Shown here piece by piece: positions 1-11,162 of a DNA stretch of 64,000 nt (within the stretch, counting starts at the first letter, position 1; every line of letters starts with the position of its first letter). The translations under genes and the position numbers were made by a program. Source of the stretch: Lenzites betulinus (lineage: Eukaryota > Basidiomycota > Agaricomycetes > Polyporales > Polyporaceae); NCBI GenBank assembly GCA_022264855.1, contig JABYQU010000024.1:248001-312000 (forward strand), written 5' to 3'. The notes below the pieces were generated by a model. The model worked only from the letters and a program-made list of their open reading frames with translations. It had not been told where the DNA came from and did not search any database.

Positions 1-154
1 GACATCATCTTGAGACACTGATAACGCACCGCATCAACTACCACAAAAATATCTCCGTAGAAATGAGCAAACAAGCTCCCAAAAACCGCTCAATACCAAC
101 CAAGGTACCCGGCATCTACAAGACAGACTCTGTTCGGGTACGACGAGGCAATAT

Positions 155-1729
155 ATGCCATCCGACGCGTTATTCACTGGGCTGCAGGATGTAGCCGAGT
201 CACTGAACATAACGAATCTGCCAGACGTTGTTGCGTCAGCATTGGCTAGCGATGTGGAGTATCGTATATCCCAAGTGGTGGAGGTACGCGCTCGTTGTGC
301 TCGACCTGCATCGGCTCAAATAGGTGTCTCCAGGAAGCCGCGCGTTTCATGAGACATGCAAAACGTACGACGTTGACGACCGCTGACGTCGACCAGGCGT
401 TGCGTGTGCTCAACATTGAGCCGCTATACGGCCACTTCCCCTATAACCCACCAACCTTCCGACGCGCTCTGCCCTTTCCCCAGATGCCGTCAGCCGGACC
501 TGTATACTTCATTGAAGACGAGGAGATTGAGTTCGACCGTGCACTGCGCGAGGAGAAGGTGACACTACCGAAGGGCGTGTCGTGGACCGCGCACTGGCTA
601 GCCGTGGAAGGCGTACAACCGCTCATACCAGAGAATCCACCGGCACTTCCAAGAGACATCGACCCAGAGAATGCAGCAGCGAAACAATCCGCACCTTCGA
701 ACGTTCCCGGCTCCATATTTCCCCTCACGCCACCATCTTCAGACCGCCCTTCCCCTCTACAGGCTGCGAAGCAACAGCCACAACAGCACATCGCAGTCAA
801 ACAGGTGCTCTCACGCGAGCTCCAGCTGTATTATACCCGCCTTACCTCCTCCCTACTGCCGCCTACGTCTGATTTCGCAAAACGTACTGCTGCCTTGGCG
901 AGTCTACGACATGACGCGGGCCTCTCTCCTCTGTTGCCGTACTTGGTTCGTTGGGTAGGGCAGGGTGTTGTTGACGCGCTTCGGAGTGGCTCTCAGAGTG
1001 ATAATGACGGCAGAGTGCTCGAGGTGCTGCTGGATGTCATAGAAGCTCTTCTTAATAACCAGACCCTCGGCGTTGAACCATATGTAAGTCGCTTTCGATT
1101 ATAGTGCATGTTCGACGAACACCAACGAACCCAACTTGCAGCTCCACCAACTTTTGCCGTCCATCCTCTCCATTCTCCTACATGCCGCACTCCCGCCATC
1201 GCATGCCGCCAATTTGCGTACCACTGCAGCGCAAATCCTTTCCCACCTCCTGACCCACTACTCGACAACATACCCTGGGCTGTCCTCGCGCATCGTCAAG
1301 ACTTTGATTGTGGGCCTTATCGGCGAAGGCAAAAGCAGGTCAACACGCGAGGGTGCCATTCGCGGCCTCATGGGGATCGGAAAGGAGGCCGTCAGACAGG
1401 GACTTGTTAAGCACCAGGGCGCGAAGGTGATAGGAGACGAGTGCATGCCGGGCGAGTCCAGTTCACTAGTCGAACTAGTGGTGGTGCGTAACTTCAAGCT
1501 TACCCTATGATACGGAGCACTAACACGACGCGTCGTCGCGAAACAGGAGGGCTTCAGGCTGATTCACCCACCATCTGGGCAGCCTACGCCTCTCAATCTG
1601 GACTCGGGCGCAGACGCGACGGTGTTCGAAGATCTGCGCAGCCACCTTGGCGCCTTCTTCGCAGAGCGCGTCATTGGGGACGCTGCCTGGGCAAGAGGCA
1701 TCCTCTCTGACGACACGCCTACAGCGTGA
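155..1729 (+). CDS. TAF6: TAF6, TFIID subunit with histone fold
   Basis: TBP-associated factor 6 is a TFIID subunit (and of SAGA in many fungi) that pairs with TAF9 through a histone fold in the nucleus. Four exons join in phase: 155-283, 334-1083, 1142-1483 and 1547-1729, giving about 467 residues. The histone fold fills roughly residues 1-75; the first junction reads ISQVVE then EAARFMRHAKRTTLTTADVD, a near-diagnostic TAF6 segment. Around residues 105-150 comes the conserved linker with YFIEDEEIEFDRAL and TAHWLAVEGVQP. After a Pro/Ser-rich spacer, the second half is the helical HEAT-like TAF6 C-terminal domain (LHQLLPSILSILLHAALP, STREGAIRGLMGIG). The start at 155 leaves only a few residues before the fold, as usual in the family. 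It is slightly shorter than many fungal homologues because the C-terminal tail is short. The call is secure; the last donor (1484) is the least certain splice site. Confidence 0.93.
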
Positions 1730-2371
1730 CTCTCGGTACTGTACGGTTTGTGATTATATTTTTGGACCTCTTGCCCAATCATGCGGGCAATATGTACTTC
1801 TATCTCGCTTGGCTGCATTCATCTGCCGCATCCCCGAGAATGGCCGGGGGCATTACGTCGTTCATGCACCTTGCATGGTGAGTATCCGGAGACAAAGGAT
1901 GTATGTATCCCGCATGGGGATGCACGGGACACGAGGTGCGCAGCTCTATACACATTGCTCGTCTGCTGAATGGATCGAAGCACTAGCAGACGTCCTATGC
2001 AGAGTCTGCGCGACAGCCGTGGACAGCGCTGCTGCGTCACCGCGTCTTGAGACCAGCCCGTAGAGTCTTCGTGATGCTCGGATGACCCGCGTAACTTCCC
2101 TATCGCTCCCCCTAATCAGCGTGCGATTGGCTACTGTCTCCGGTCATGACCAGTAGGTGCGTTCACACCAGGCCAGCGGACATTCTCGGGTAGAATGCGA
2201 ATGGCTTGCGAGTGGCATCTGTGGACAAAATCGGAGAAGCCCCCTTCCCTTGGTGTGCCTACTATCTAATATGATATCGCGGTGGGTGTATAAATGTCGT
2301 AGACGGACAGGCACGTACCCCTCCGATCCCACCCACTGACTTGCAGTATCCTACGGCTACGACCCACCGCT
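1730..2371. other. intergenic, TAF6 3' end to sulfite oxidase promoter
   Basis: This 642 bp stretch lies between two plus-strand genes. The open frames here are short, change frame and have no recognisable family. It should contain the TAF6 3' UTR and the sulfite oxidase promoter, including a TATA-like box at 2289-2294. Confidence 0.6.
2289..2294 (+). promoter_or_regulatory. TATA-like box of the sulfite oxidase gene
   Basis: TATAAA lies 83 bp upstream of the chosen ATG at 2372, a normal distance for a fungal TATA box. It is inferred from position only. Confidence 0.4.
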
Positions 2372-4693
2372 ATGTCTGCTACGATGACGGACTCGACGGA
2401 CGAAACTTATGCTGGTGTACCCTTGAGCCAGCTTTTCCCGGAAGAGAAGCTCGGATGGCGCGGGTGAGGATTGCACACTGCTCCCGCCGCCAAATGCTCG
2501 GGCGTGCGCTTCGCGATCGCGAAGAGATGCTGACCGTAGTTGCCGCCGTCGGTGCGGTGCAGGTACGTCGAGTGGGAGGACGCACCGGAGCGGAAGCACA
2601 TCGCCGCCGAGATTCTTAAGACGAAGCAGTTTACCGCGATCCCAGGTACGTTCTACCCTATCGCCCTGTACCGGTAACATGCACAATGGCATTCAAGTTG
2701 GGCGGGTGTGGTGTGCGACGATGCTGACATTCGGCGTGCAGAGTTCCAGTACGACCCCCTCCCGAAGACGAATCCGATTCTCGTCGGCCACCGATGGAAG
2801 GAGTACCACGAGGCGCTCGGGCTGAAGAGTATCGTTGACTTCAGCTGGGAGACGGTGCTGAAAGAGAAACCGGGCATGATCCACCTGCTAGACTTCCCGT
2901 ACAACGGCGAGACGCCCCGCTCGGAGCTCGTGAACAGCAAGATCACGGACAACTTGTGGCACTTGTGAGCCTGCGAGGTGCTAAGGAGCGGTAGCTGGAG
3001 ACTGATGCATACATGCAGTGTGCGAAACCACGGCGGTGTTCCGGACATTGAAGAGGAGGCGTTCGAGCTAGAGGTTGGCGGCCTCGTCAACAAACCGGTG
3101 AAGATCAGCATGAAGGATCTGAAAGACCCCAACAAGTTCCCGTGAGTGTCATCCGCATCGTGCACGATACGGTTAATCCTCAAGGTTATTTGACGTGACC
3201 TAGTCAAGCGGAAGTTACAGTGACACTGCAATGCAGCGGAACACGTCGTATTGAACAAATCCAGGAATACCCTGGTGAGGGAGACGAGCTCATCAACGCT
3301 GTAAGCTACTAGGATCTATTTCTCACTCGCGAACAACGCTGACACTAGTGTGTCAGCCTTGGGGAGAGGGTGCAATGTACGCCTCAAACACGATTCGTTA
3401 ACACACTACAGCTAAAGCTTGCCTTGTTTAGTGGTACCGCTGTGTATCGAGGCGTACCCCTGAAGAAATTGCTCAAGATCGCATGTGGCGGTGTTCTGCC
3501 CGAATGCAAGCACCTCGAGTTCATCGGCGCCGACACCTATTTTAAGTACATTATACCCGTACCTTTACTATGTATCTCTCTGACAGTCTTCACAGGAAGG
3601 GCAACGTGTTCAACTATGCCGTCTCTGTGCCATATCGCAAGGTCCGGGCGAACGAGGAGGTGCTCCTTGCCTGGGAAATGAACGGCAAGCCCCTGCCCAA
3701 GATCCACGGCTACCCTCTGCGTGTAGTCGTCACCGGCTATATCGGTGCCAGGAGCACCAAGTGGTTGTACAAGATCAACGCGCTCGCTGAGCCTAGTCTG
3801 GGTCCTGTCCAGGCTCAGGAATATCTGTACTTCACGCAGCAGGTAAGTTGCCCTATCTGCGATGGTTTTAGGATTTTAGCGTTGATATGGTTCCCGGGCA
3901 TAGATCGGCAAGCAAAACGCGAAGTACTCTAACGGATTCTCCATTCAGAATATGCCGGTCTCGTGAGTGCTAGAACGCTATGTGGGCGTGTATGGAATGT
4001 GATGTTGGTGTCTAGGAGCGCTATCATTTTCCCTCTGGATAAACAGGTTGTCATCCATGACGGTGCCATCGAACTCAAAGGCTGGTCTTATAGCGGAGGC
4101 GGCAACTGGGTGGAGAGAGTGGAAGTCTCTCCAGACGGGTCCGTTTGGCATCTCCACCACATCCAGAGGATCTGCTGCTTATGCATCTTATAGTGGTCAT
4201 GTCTGGTATTGTGTAGATCAAGAAGAAATGACGGAGAAGGTAAGACAGTGTCTCGGACCGTTGCACACTCCATATTGACATTGACAACGGCGTAGCACTA
4301 CCATGCTTGGAGGCTTTGGTCTATCAAGCTGCCGGTCGATGCCGAAGGCTGGCTCGAGTTCTGTGTCCGGTCCTGGGACTCCTCCAACAACACCGAGCCT
4401 ACATTTGTGCGCTCTGCGTGGAAGTATGTACCAGCTCTCTCATCGTATCGTGTGTCTCACTCTGATACTTTGTGATATAACTCAGTTGGGACCTACATGT
4501 CACATCGTCCTGCCATCGTATCAAGATTTACAGCGTCAACAAGACGCGACCCGCTACTGCCGCACGTCTGGCTGATATCGAGGCCCACGGGCGCACCTTC
4601 GACCCACTCACGCTCCCACTCGAATGGTCTCTCGAGAGCGAAGAAGACTATCTGACAGCGATGAGGAAGCATCCCCGGGAGCCCATTGACTAG
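2372..4693 (+). CDS. SUOX: sulfite oxidase, molybdopterin enzyme without haem domain
   Basis: The product oxidises sulfite to sulfate with a molybdopterin cofactor. About ten exons, split by 50-70 bp introns, assemble into a sulfite-oxidase fold. The N-terminal half has VRNHGGVPDIEEEAFELEV and the cofactor loop VTLQCSGTRR, whose Cys is the expected Mo ligand. Then come WGEGAIGTAVYRGVPLKKLL, EFIGADTYFK and NGKPLPKIHGYPLRVVV with GYIGARSTKWL. The C-terminal half is the Mo-co dimerisation domain (SGGGNWVERVEVSPDGG, VRSWDSSNNTEPTF). There is no cytochrome b5 domain and no heme linker, so it resembles the plant-type enzyme that can use oxygen. No presequence and no C-terminal SKL-like signal are visible (it ends PREPID), so a cytosolic location is possible. 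The start at 2372 is the first in-frame ATG after the TATA-like box. Nitrate reductase was considered but its haem and FAD domains are absent. Confidence 0.88.
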
Positions 4694-4990
4694 ACTTTAG
4701 CAAATCCCTATTGGCTCCGGACGTGCTACACAGCAGTTGACGTTGCTCCTTGAACCTCTGTACCATAGGCGTCGTCACCTTCCCCATTGTCAATATGCGC
4801 ACGCACAAGCTTGTACAGCTATCTCTTGTGGGAATGCGAGAAATTCGTGATTCATTGTGTGTTGGTTCCGTGCGACCCCATACGTGAGACTTGAAAATTA
4901 CAACAACGGCGATCAGATGTATGATATCGAGAGCGAGAGCGATGAGATCAATGTAACGTCGATGTGAACAGCGGGAGGGGGGCCAGACGT

Positions 4991-7900
4991 CTACGACTGA
5001 ACCGGGGGCTGGGTGGAGTGCTCCTCCGCGATGCGCATCACCTCCATGAGGAAGGTCTGCAGGTCGGGAGAGAGCGAGGTCGTGGCCATCTGGTAGCCTG
5101 GTGAGTTCTTCATCTGGAAGGCTGGAGGTGTTCAGATTAGTATGTCTCTCTGGTGAGCTAACATCTCCATACGTACTCGTGAGCGCCTGCTTGAAGGAAA
5201 TGTAGGGGTCCACGGTGTCGAGAGGGCTGATGTAGCCAAGCTCCTCCTCGATCTCTTCCTCTTCCTCCTCCTCCTCTTCCTCCTCACCAGCCGCGACCCT
5301 CGCGGACTTCTCACGGAGGCGCTGGCCCTCGTTGGCCAGCATCTCAACATAGGCAGAGTCCTCATCCCAAACGTCATCTACATCACAATTAATCAACGCA
5401 TGTACTGAGCAACGAACGGACATGAATCTCACCGTCTTCCTCGTTCAGGTTAAGATACTTAGAGTCATCCTCGTCGCCATCATCGTCAGACTCGTTCTGG
5501 AACGCCTCCTCAAGCTCCTTGCGCGCTAAAGAAACCGTCAGCACGTAGTGGCGTCCCGCTCATAAGACGAACCCACCTTGCACGGCCTTAGGGTACTCTT
5601 GGAAGAGCTTGAGTGCACCAGACACGACACCGTGGAAGCCCTCCTGGATGGACTCGGGGACGTTGGCAGGGTCCATCTCCATGAGTGCGCATAGCGCCAT
5701 GATGCTGAGCTTCTTGTCGTGTACGCGCGGGAGGAGGGACGGATTGTTGATCGCCGCGAACCACTCATCGAAGAATGCGCGAGCGGTGCCGGGGCCGTTC
5801 TGCTCGAGGATGTTCAAGGTCGCGGCGGGGTTGTACAAAATAGCATTGATGAGGACGTCGTTGTTGGCGACTTGGAGTGCCTTCGTGTTGATCTTCTTGA
5901 TAATGGAGAACGAGGTAGTGACGATCGGTTGGAGGGCCTACCAAAAAGGTGAGGTTGAGGGAAAGCATGTTAGGGAGATGTATGGTACACACGTCGTCAG
6001 CGAAACCACGGAGGTTGAGCAGAACGGACTCGGCAAGCTTGCAGCCGTTCACCGCATCGTTCTCGCCCAAGTGGTCGCTCTTGATGGCAGTCTGGTAGAT
6101 GTCAAGGACCATCTGCCTGTAGTCCGCGCGAGCCTTGAACATCTCCGTGCCGAACGACACAAAGTTGTCGAGCGAAGGCAACATCTCTATTGCACGTTTG
6201 CATGAGCAACCCTCCGGGTAACGCCACACCTGTAATGACTCACCGTCCAGGAAGTCGACAGCATCAGCCTTGAAGAGCTTGTACGTGAGTTCAAACACAG
6301 GCCACATGCTGGGCGAGATGCTGCGCAGCTTGTAGGTGAGCGCGTCGACGAGATCGTACACGTTGTCAAACAGGTCTAGTAGTTTGTTCTCGAGCGTGAG
6401 CACGACAATGGGAATGATAATCTCCTGGATCTGCGCCAGAATTTCAGGAGAAGAGTCGACGGCGGTGACGACCGTGCTAATCGTCTTCGCTACGCCCATG
6501 GCGGCGAAGGTCTTGTCCTCGTTCGCATCGCCTTCCATGATGGCGTCGAGGTCAACGCCGTCAGTCTCATCCGCAGTCTGGCTCTCCTTGGCCAGACGCG
6601 CGTATGTCTCGCACTAAGCAATGTCAGATTTAGAAACGCTATGTTAAGACGCCTTTTATCAATGGAGCACTCACAAGGCGCGCCGTGAGCTCGGCCGCGA
6701 CGGGGAGTAGCTCGATTTGGTAGGTCTCGACCATACTTTCCATGCAATGGTTGAGAATATCCAGGTCCGTCTCCTCAGAGAGCTTGAGAAGAGCTAGCGT
6801 AGATCTAAAGTTAGGAACGGCACCCCTCGGGCATATTCAGTCGTACGCACTCTGGATAACCTTGCCAACCTGGGGGGCGACGGCGGTTTTGACTAATACG
6901 CCGTGAGCAGCTAGTCAGCGAATTTCATGTCAAGATTGCCTACCGGTCTCTGAGTCGGTGACCATTTCAGTGAGCGCCAGGCACGCGTGGACGCGCACAG
7001 GGAGTTCCGGATCGTCGATCGCAGCAGCCACTGCAGTGAAGTGCTGGGACAGGTGCTACAAAATGTTCAGTATCCGTCTTGGGTGTATGATCTAATTTGC
7101 GCGCTGTACCTGCTCATTCGAGAATTTGAAGCCAACCTTGATCACCGTGCCAAGGACCTCGCAAGCCTAACAAAACAGGTAAGAAACGTATACGGAAATC
7201 GACAACATCACAAGTGCATACCACAGCGCGCATATACGGTTCGGGAGCGGCGAACTCGGGAAGAACATACTGTAGCATGAATTGCTCCATGTTGCCCTTG
7301 ACATCAGGGTGGCGCATGATGAAAGGACCGAGAGCCGCGGTCATGTTCAGGGCCCCATAACGTTGGGGGGCGGCGGGCTTTCTGTCATTGAAGTGAGTTG
7401 TAAGAAAATGGTACGCAAATAGGAGAACGTACGACTGAAGGACGCGGTTGATGAACCCGAGGATGGGGAGGAACGTGGTCTTCGTCCTGTTGCTGGCCAG
7501 AGAGAAGAGGAAGGAGGTAGCAGCGGATACAGGGCTGTCATATGCCTCAAACTCGTCTGGTACATATCTCAGTCAATCTGCGGTACACATGGACCATTGT
7601 CGCACTCACCGACGGTCGTACGCACAAACTCGATGGGATCGGTGTCCCATTGCTCCTGCTTGGTGGGGTTGAAGGAGAGCTGAGGGAAGACGTACGACGA
7701 CAGCAGAGTCTCGAAGTGTGGCTTCAGCAGTCCCCATGTGGACTTCGGCTTCACACTGTGGCGTATAAGTACAGGTACCACCGTGCAGTCGCGACAAGAT
7801 TTACATACCACTCAGTGAAGAACGTGAAGATTCGGTACTGGCACTTCTTCGAGAGCCACGCTTGGCCGGACACGAAGAACTCGACCTGTTGAATGTAGAT

Positions 7901-8998
7901 CTTGAAAATCTCGGGGGCGTAGTTGGTGACGAAGTGGGTGGCAAACGCAGCATAATCCTTCTGCAAGCTGCTAGGCAACTGCGACGGGTTACCGAAGCGA
8001 TGGAAGAGACGACCAAGGATCTTGTATGCCCACTTCTTCGCTTTCCACCATTCGCTACGTTCGCGGTCGTCCTCGTCCTCAGGAACAGCCTCCTTCGGAA
8101 TGGGCAAGTTGACCACCTGGAAGAGGAAACGGCCCCAAGGAACTAGGCTCTCCGAGCTTTGCTGGTGAGGGCTCAAATGAAGAATGATGCTAGTAGAGTA
8201 CGTCTTGAGGATGAGGTGAAGGATGGTAGGTGCCTCTTGACTAGGGCCAACCGGGGCATTGGAGAGGGCCTGTGTGGCGATGGTGACGAGTGTGGGGAAG
8301 AATTCCTCTACTAGCTTGGGCAGGACCTCATTGTTTTGGCGGAATCTGCAAGGGGCAAAAGGTTTCAGATATACACGACCCGAACATGTAGGGGTGAAAC
8401 CTACCTGAAGGCCCTGACCATCTCCAACGCGGTGACGCATCCTGCGTGAACCTCGTTGACGCTGCTGCTAGCGAGGAGCTTCTTGACATCCTCCACGAGG
8501 CTCGGCCACTGCTCAGGGAAGTCGCGCGCGACGACGTTCTTGAGCGCGCCCGCGAGTTGAACCGTGACTGCACGAGATGGGGATGCGGCGATGAGAGGCA
8601 AGATGGAAATCTTGAGGTTATTGCGGTCAGCAGGAGGGATTGGGGATTGGTCGGCGCGCGCGTTGGTGTCCACGAAGTAAGACGAGTATACGCGATTTTT
8701 GAGGTAGACCGCAGCGGCTTGACGGGTAGGCCTGCAATCGTGTCATTCAGTTGCATTCAGACCTACAAGACGCGTCGGGCACGTACAGATCGACGTTATC
8801 GTTTCCGATGATCTGCAGGACGGTGGTCACCAGTCCTTCCTGCCCGCCGAGCTGGGTGGCATCTCATTTAGTATTCTGTTGCAATCACTTCCGGGATACT
8901 AAGCACACCTTGCGGATCTCGAGTTCAGCTCGCTTCTGGACATTGGGATCCGCGCTGAATGTGCATGAGAAGAGGTTCGTTAAAGCCTGAGGGTCCAT
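4991..8998 (-). CDS. NMD5: importin-7/8 type karyopherin (Nmd5/Sxm1 family)
   Basis: This importin-beta family receptor carries cargoes such as ribosomal and RNA-binding proteins through the nuclear pore under Ran control. More than ten exons on the minus strand assemble into just over 1,000 residues, the usual size. The N-terminus (MDPQALTNLFSCTFSADPN, then KRAELEIRKLGGQEGLV) is an importin-beta N-terminal domain that binds RanGTP. HEAT-type repeats follow throughout (GALKNVVARDFPEQWPSLV, HPDVKGNMEQFMLQYVLPEF). A long acidic run, nearly all Glu, sits near the C-terminus at about 5240-5290. It is followed by the conserved end LGYISPLDTVDPYISFKQAL, which separates Nmd5/Sxm1/importin-7 from other karyopherins. 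The start at 8998 is the first Met before this domain. It converges on the sulfite oxidase gene with 297 bp between stops. Whether it is the Nmd5 or Sxm1 orthologue cannot be decided by eye. Confidence 0.92.
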
Positions 8999-9641
8999 CT
9001 ACACCGAGATCCGCATCAGTCACCTATATCAGACGCAGTGACCTTGCGCTCACCTTGGAGAGGGTATGGAGAGAGGGTATATGTATAGAGTGAGCGAGAA
9101 GTTCGTTCCGAAAGTTTTGGGAGGTGAACGCGTGTGGCAAAACGCGTGGTGGTCAAAATACAATCGCGTCTCTTTATCGCGTGTTAAGCGCCCATCATAT
9201 AATCAGCTCTTTCCCGGGCCTGCCCATCAATCGTCCAGGACATGGGCAAGCGTCCGAGCCAGCCGAAGTAATAATAAGGACGTCATCACTTTGGCTTAGT
9301 AGGTAAACAGACAACGTGCAACAGCGCAGGCAGATCCGCATGGTGTCTGTTCTGCACGCGTGTAGTACGTGCACGCACATCATCCCGCCGGACTAACCGC
9401 GTCAACAGTGTCACTTACGCATCTTGGAGTGCTTCTGTCCAAGCAACTCTTAGCCACAGCAGCCGCGTATGTCACGCTTGGATACCACAGATATTAGGCG
9501 GATTGGGTGTGCTCCCGCGGACGTTGATTTCGCGTGAATGGTGCGGGACCGCTTTTGATGACAAGTACTTCCTCACGACGTACTCGGGGATCATACAAGT
9601 TCCCGTACCCGATACATCGTGCGGCAACAGAACGGAACCCT
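8999..9641. other. intergenic, importin promoter and DSC3 3' flank
   Basis: This 643 bp stretch between two minus-strand genes holds no convincing coding frame. It should carry the importin promoter and 5' UTR and the DSC3 3' UTR. Confidence 0.55.
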
Positions 9642-10737
9642 CTACGACGACGCGAGAAGGTATGTCCATAACCCGAAAAGCACGTTCAACAGTAACCCGA
9701 CGACGATGCCCATCTGCATCTTCCTCCTACGAATGTGTATCAGTATAAATAGGTTCGCTTGACTGTTACCAGCACTCACGAAAATACTGGGGAAATCATT
9801 GTATGGTGCTCGGTGTCGTCGTCCCAGAAAACAGCAGGTTTGCTGCTCCGAAAGAAAAAGAAGGGTATCAGTGGGAAGAAGAAGCCAAGCACGATTCCGT
9901 TGTGGAGCGACGACACTGCGGTCTGGGACTGCGAGGCACTACTGCCCCCGTCGAGGGAATCTATCCATTGTTCCTCCAGTGTTCTCGCATGCTCATCGTC
10001 TGAAGGAAGAAATGTGTCAATATGCCGCTTCCAAACTGTCTTCGCGAAGTACATACAATCCTCCTGGTCATCAAACTCTTGGTCAAGGTAGTCTCGGGCC
10101 GAGTGTGTATGGAACTGCAAACGTATGTTTGCTATGTCTTCCTCGGAGAAGCCTGCAGCTGCCAGCCGGTCAAATCCTCGCAACGGCTTAAGTTGCGCGG
10201 TCTGTCAGAGCACGTGTAAGCTCTGCATCTGGGCGGTGGGAGAACAAGTCGCTTACCTGCAACTTGTCCTCTTCCGCCTCGCCCTCGGACAATTGAGGTC
10301 CAACTGAGCAATGTAGCCATGCGGTCCCCGTACTTGATCCTGGGGTAGTCGGCTCTTGCTCGTCATCGACAGCCACCTCTGATCTGTGCCGCCGCTGCTC
10401 CTCGGATGCAATCCGAGAGTATAATGGCGTGCCATCCGCTAACAATTGACCGGCATGTATAAGCCTAAGCCGTCGGTCCTTGAGCTCAGGTCTGGCAATG
10501 CGGATCTGGACGTCGCATGGAGATTTGGGCGTAAGCTACAACACAGCAAAAATACTCAGCACGTACGTTGTGCTTCACGTCTTTGACGGTGTCCTTCTCT
10601 ACTACCTGCACGGTTAAGTCGGGTATACCCTCCGTAAAACGAATAGTCAAGTCTTTAGATGGTGGTGTCTCGAGTGCAGGTGGTGGCACCGCAGCCCGCT
10701 GTTTCCCTTTGGCTTTGTCGCTCAGAGTTGTAGACAT
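9642..10737 (-). CDS. DSC3: Dsc E3 ligase complex subunit 3 (DUF2407 family)
   Basis: Dsc3 is a membrane subunit of the Golgi/endosomal Dsc ubiquitin ligase that processes SREBP in fission yeast and Aspergillus and degrades orphan membrane proteins. The N-terminus is a ubiquitin-like fold, about residues 28-80 (LTIRFTEGIPDLTVQVVEK, then RPELKDRRLRLIHAGQLL). An acidic linker follows, then the DUF2407 C-terminal domain (GFDRLAAAGFSEEDIANIR). Two hydrophobic segments end the protein: a Phe-rich one (GIVLGFFFPLIPFFFF) and, after a spliced last exon, MGIVVGLLLNVLFGLWTYLL before a stop at 9642. That intron is visible as GTGAGT at 9779 read leftwards to an AG next to the final exon, and it closes in phase. 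The start at 10737 gives a short Lys-rich leader before the fold. Identification rests on domain order and the two tail helices. Confidence 0.87.
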
Positions 10738-11162
10738 GAGGTAGGTTGATGATGTCTCCCCTAGGCAGACGATGTAAGAGCAAGCACAACTTGGTTCACC
10801 ACGACGTACGGCAGTACCCCGCATAAGCGCCCAATAGGCTTTACATGTAACGAGCGCTAATGTAGGTGCTACTTACCGTAAGCTCAAGTCAGTAAGCACT
10901 CGAGCAGAAGCACTCTCCGGATCCATAGCCCTCGAGGTAGCTAGTACTATTACTATCGGTATATCGGTATATGACTGATCGTAAAAGGGACTTTAATTGT
11001 GCGCCTCGTATTCAGAACGGGTTCCCACCGACGATACGAGGGCGCCGAATATCACGGGTTAATATGTCGAGGGTATATGCAGTGTATAATACTGTCAGCA
11101 AGACACCTAGTATGCGCAGTTATATCAGACACCGCGGTCAAGAGTCCACGTGGGAACACGAG
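10738..11162. other. intergenic, DSC3 promoter and ASK1 3' flank
   Basis: This 425 bp stretch holds only short frames with no recognisable family. DSC3 is transcribed away from it and ASK1 ends at it. Confidence 0.5.
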
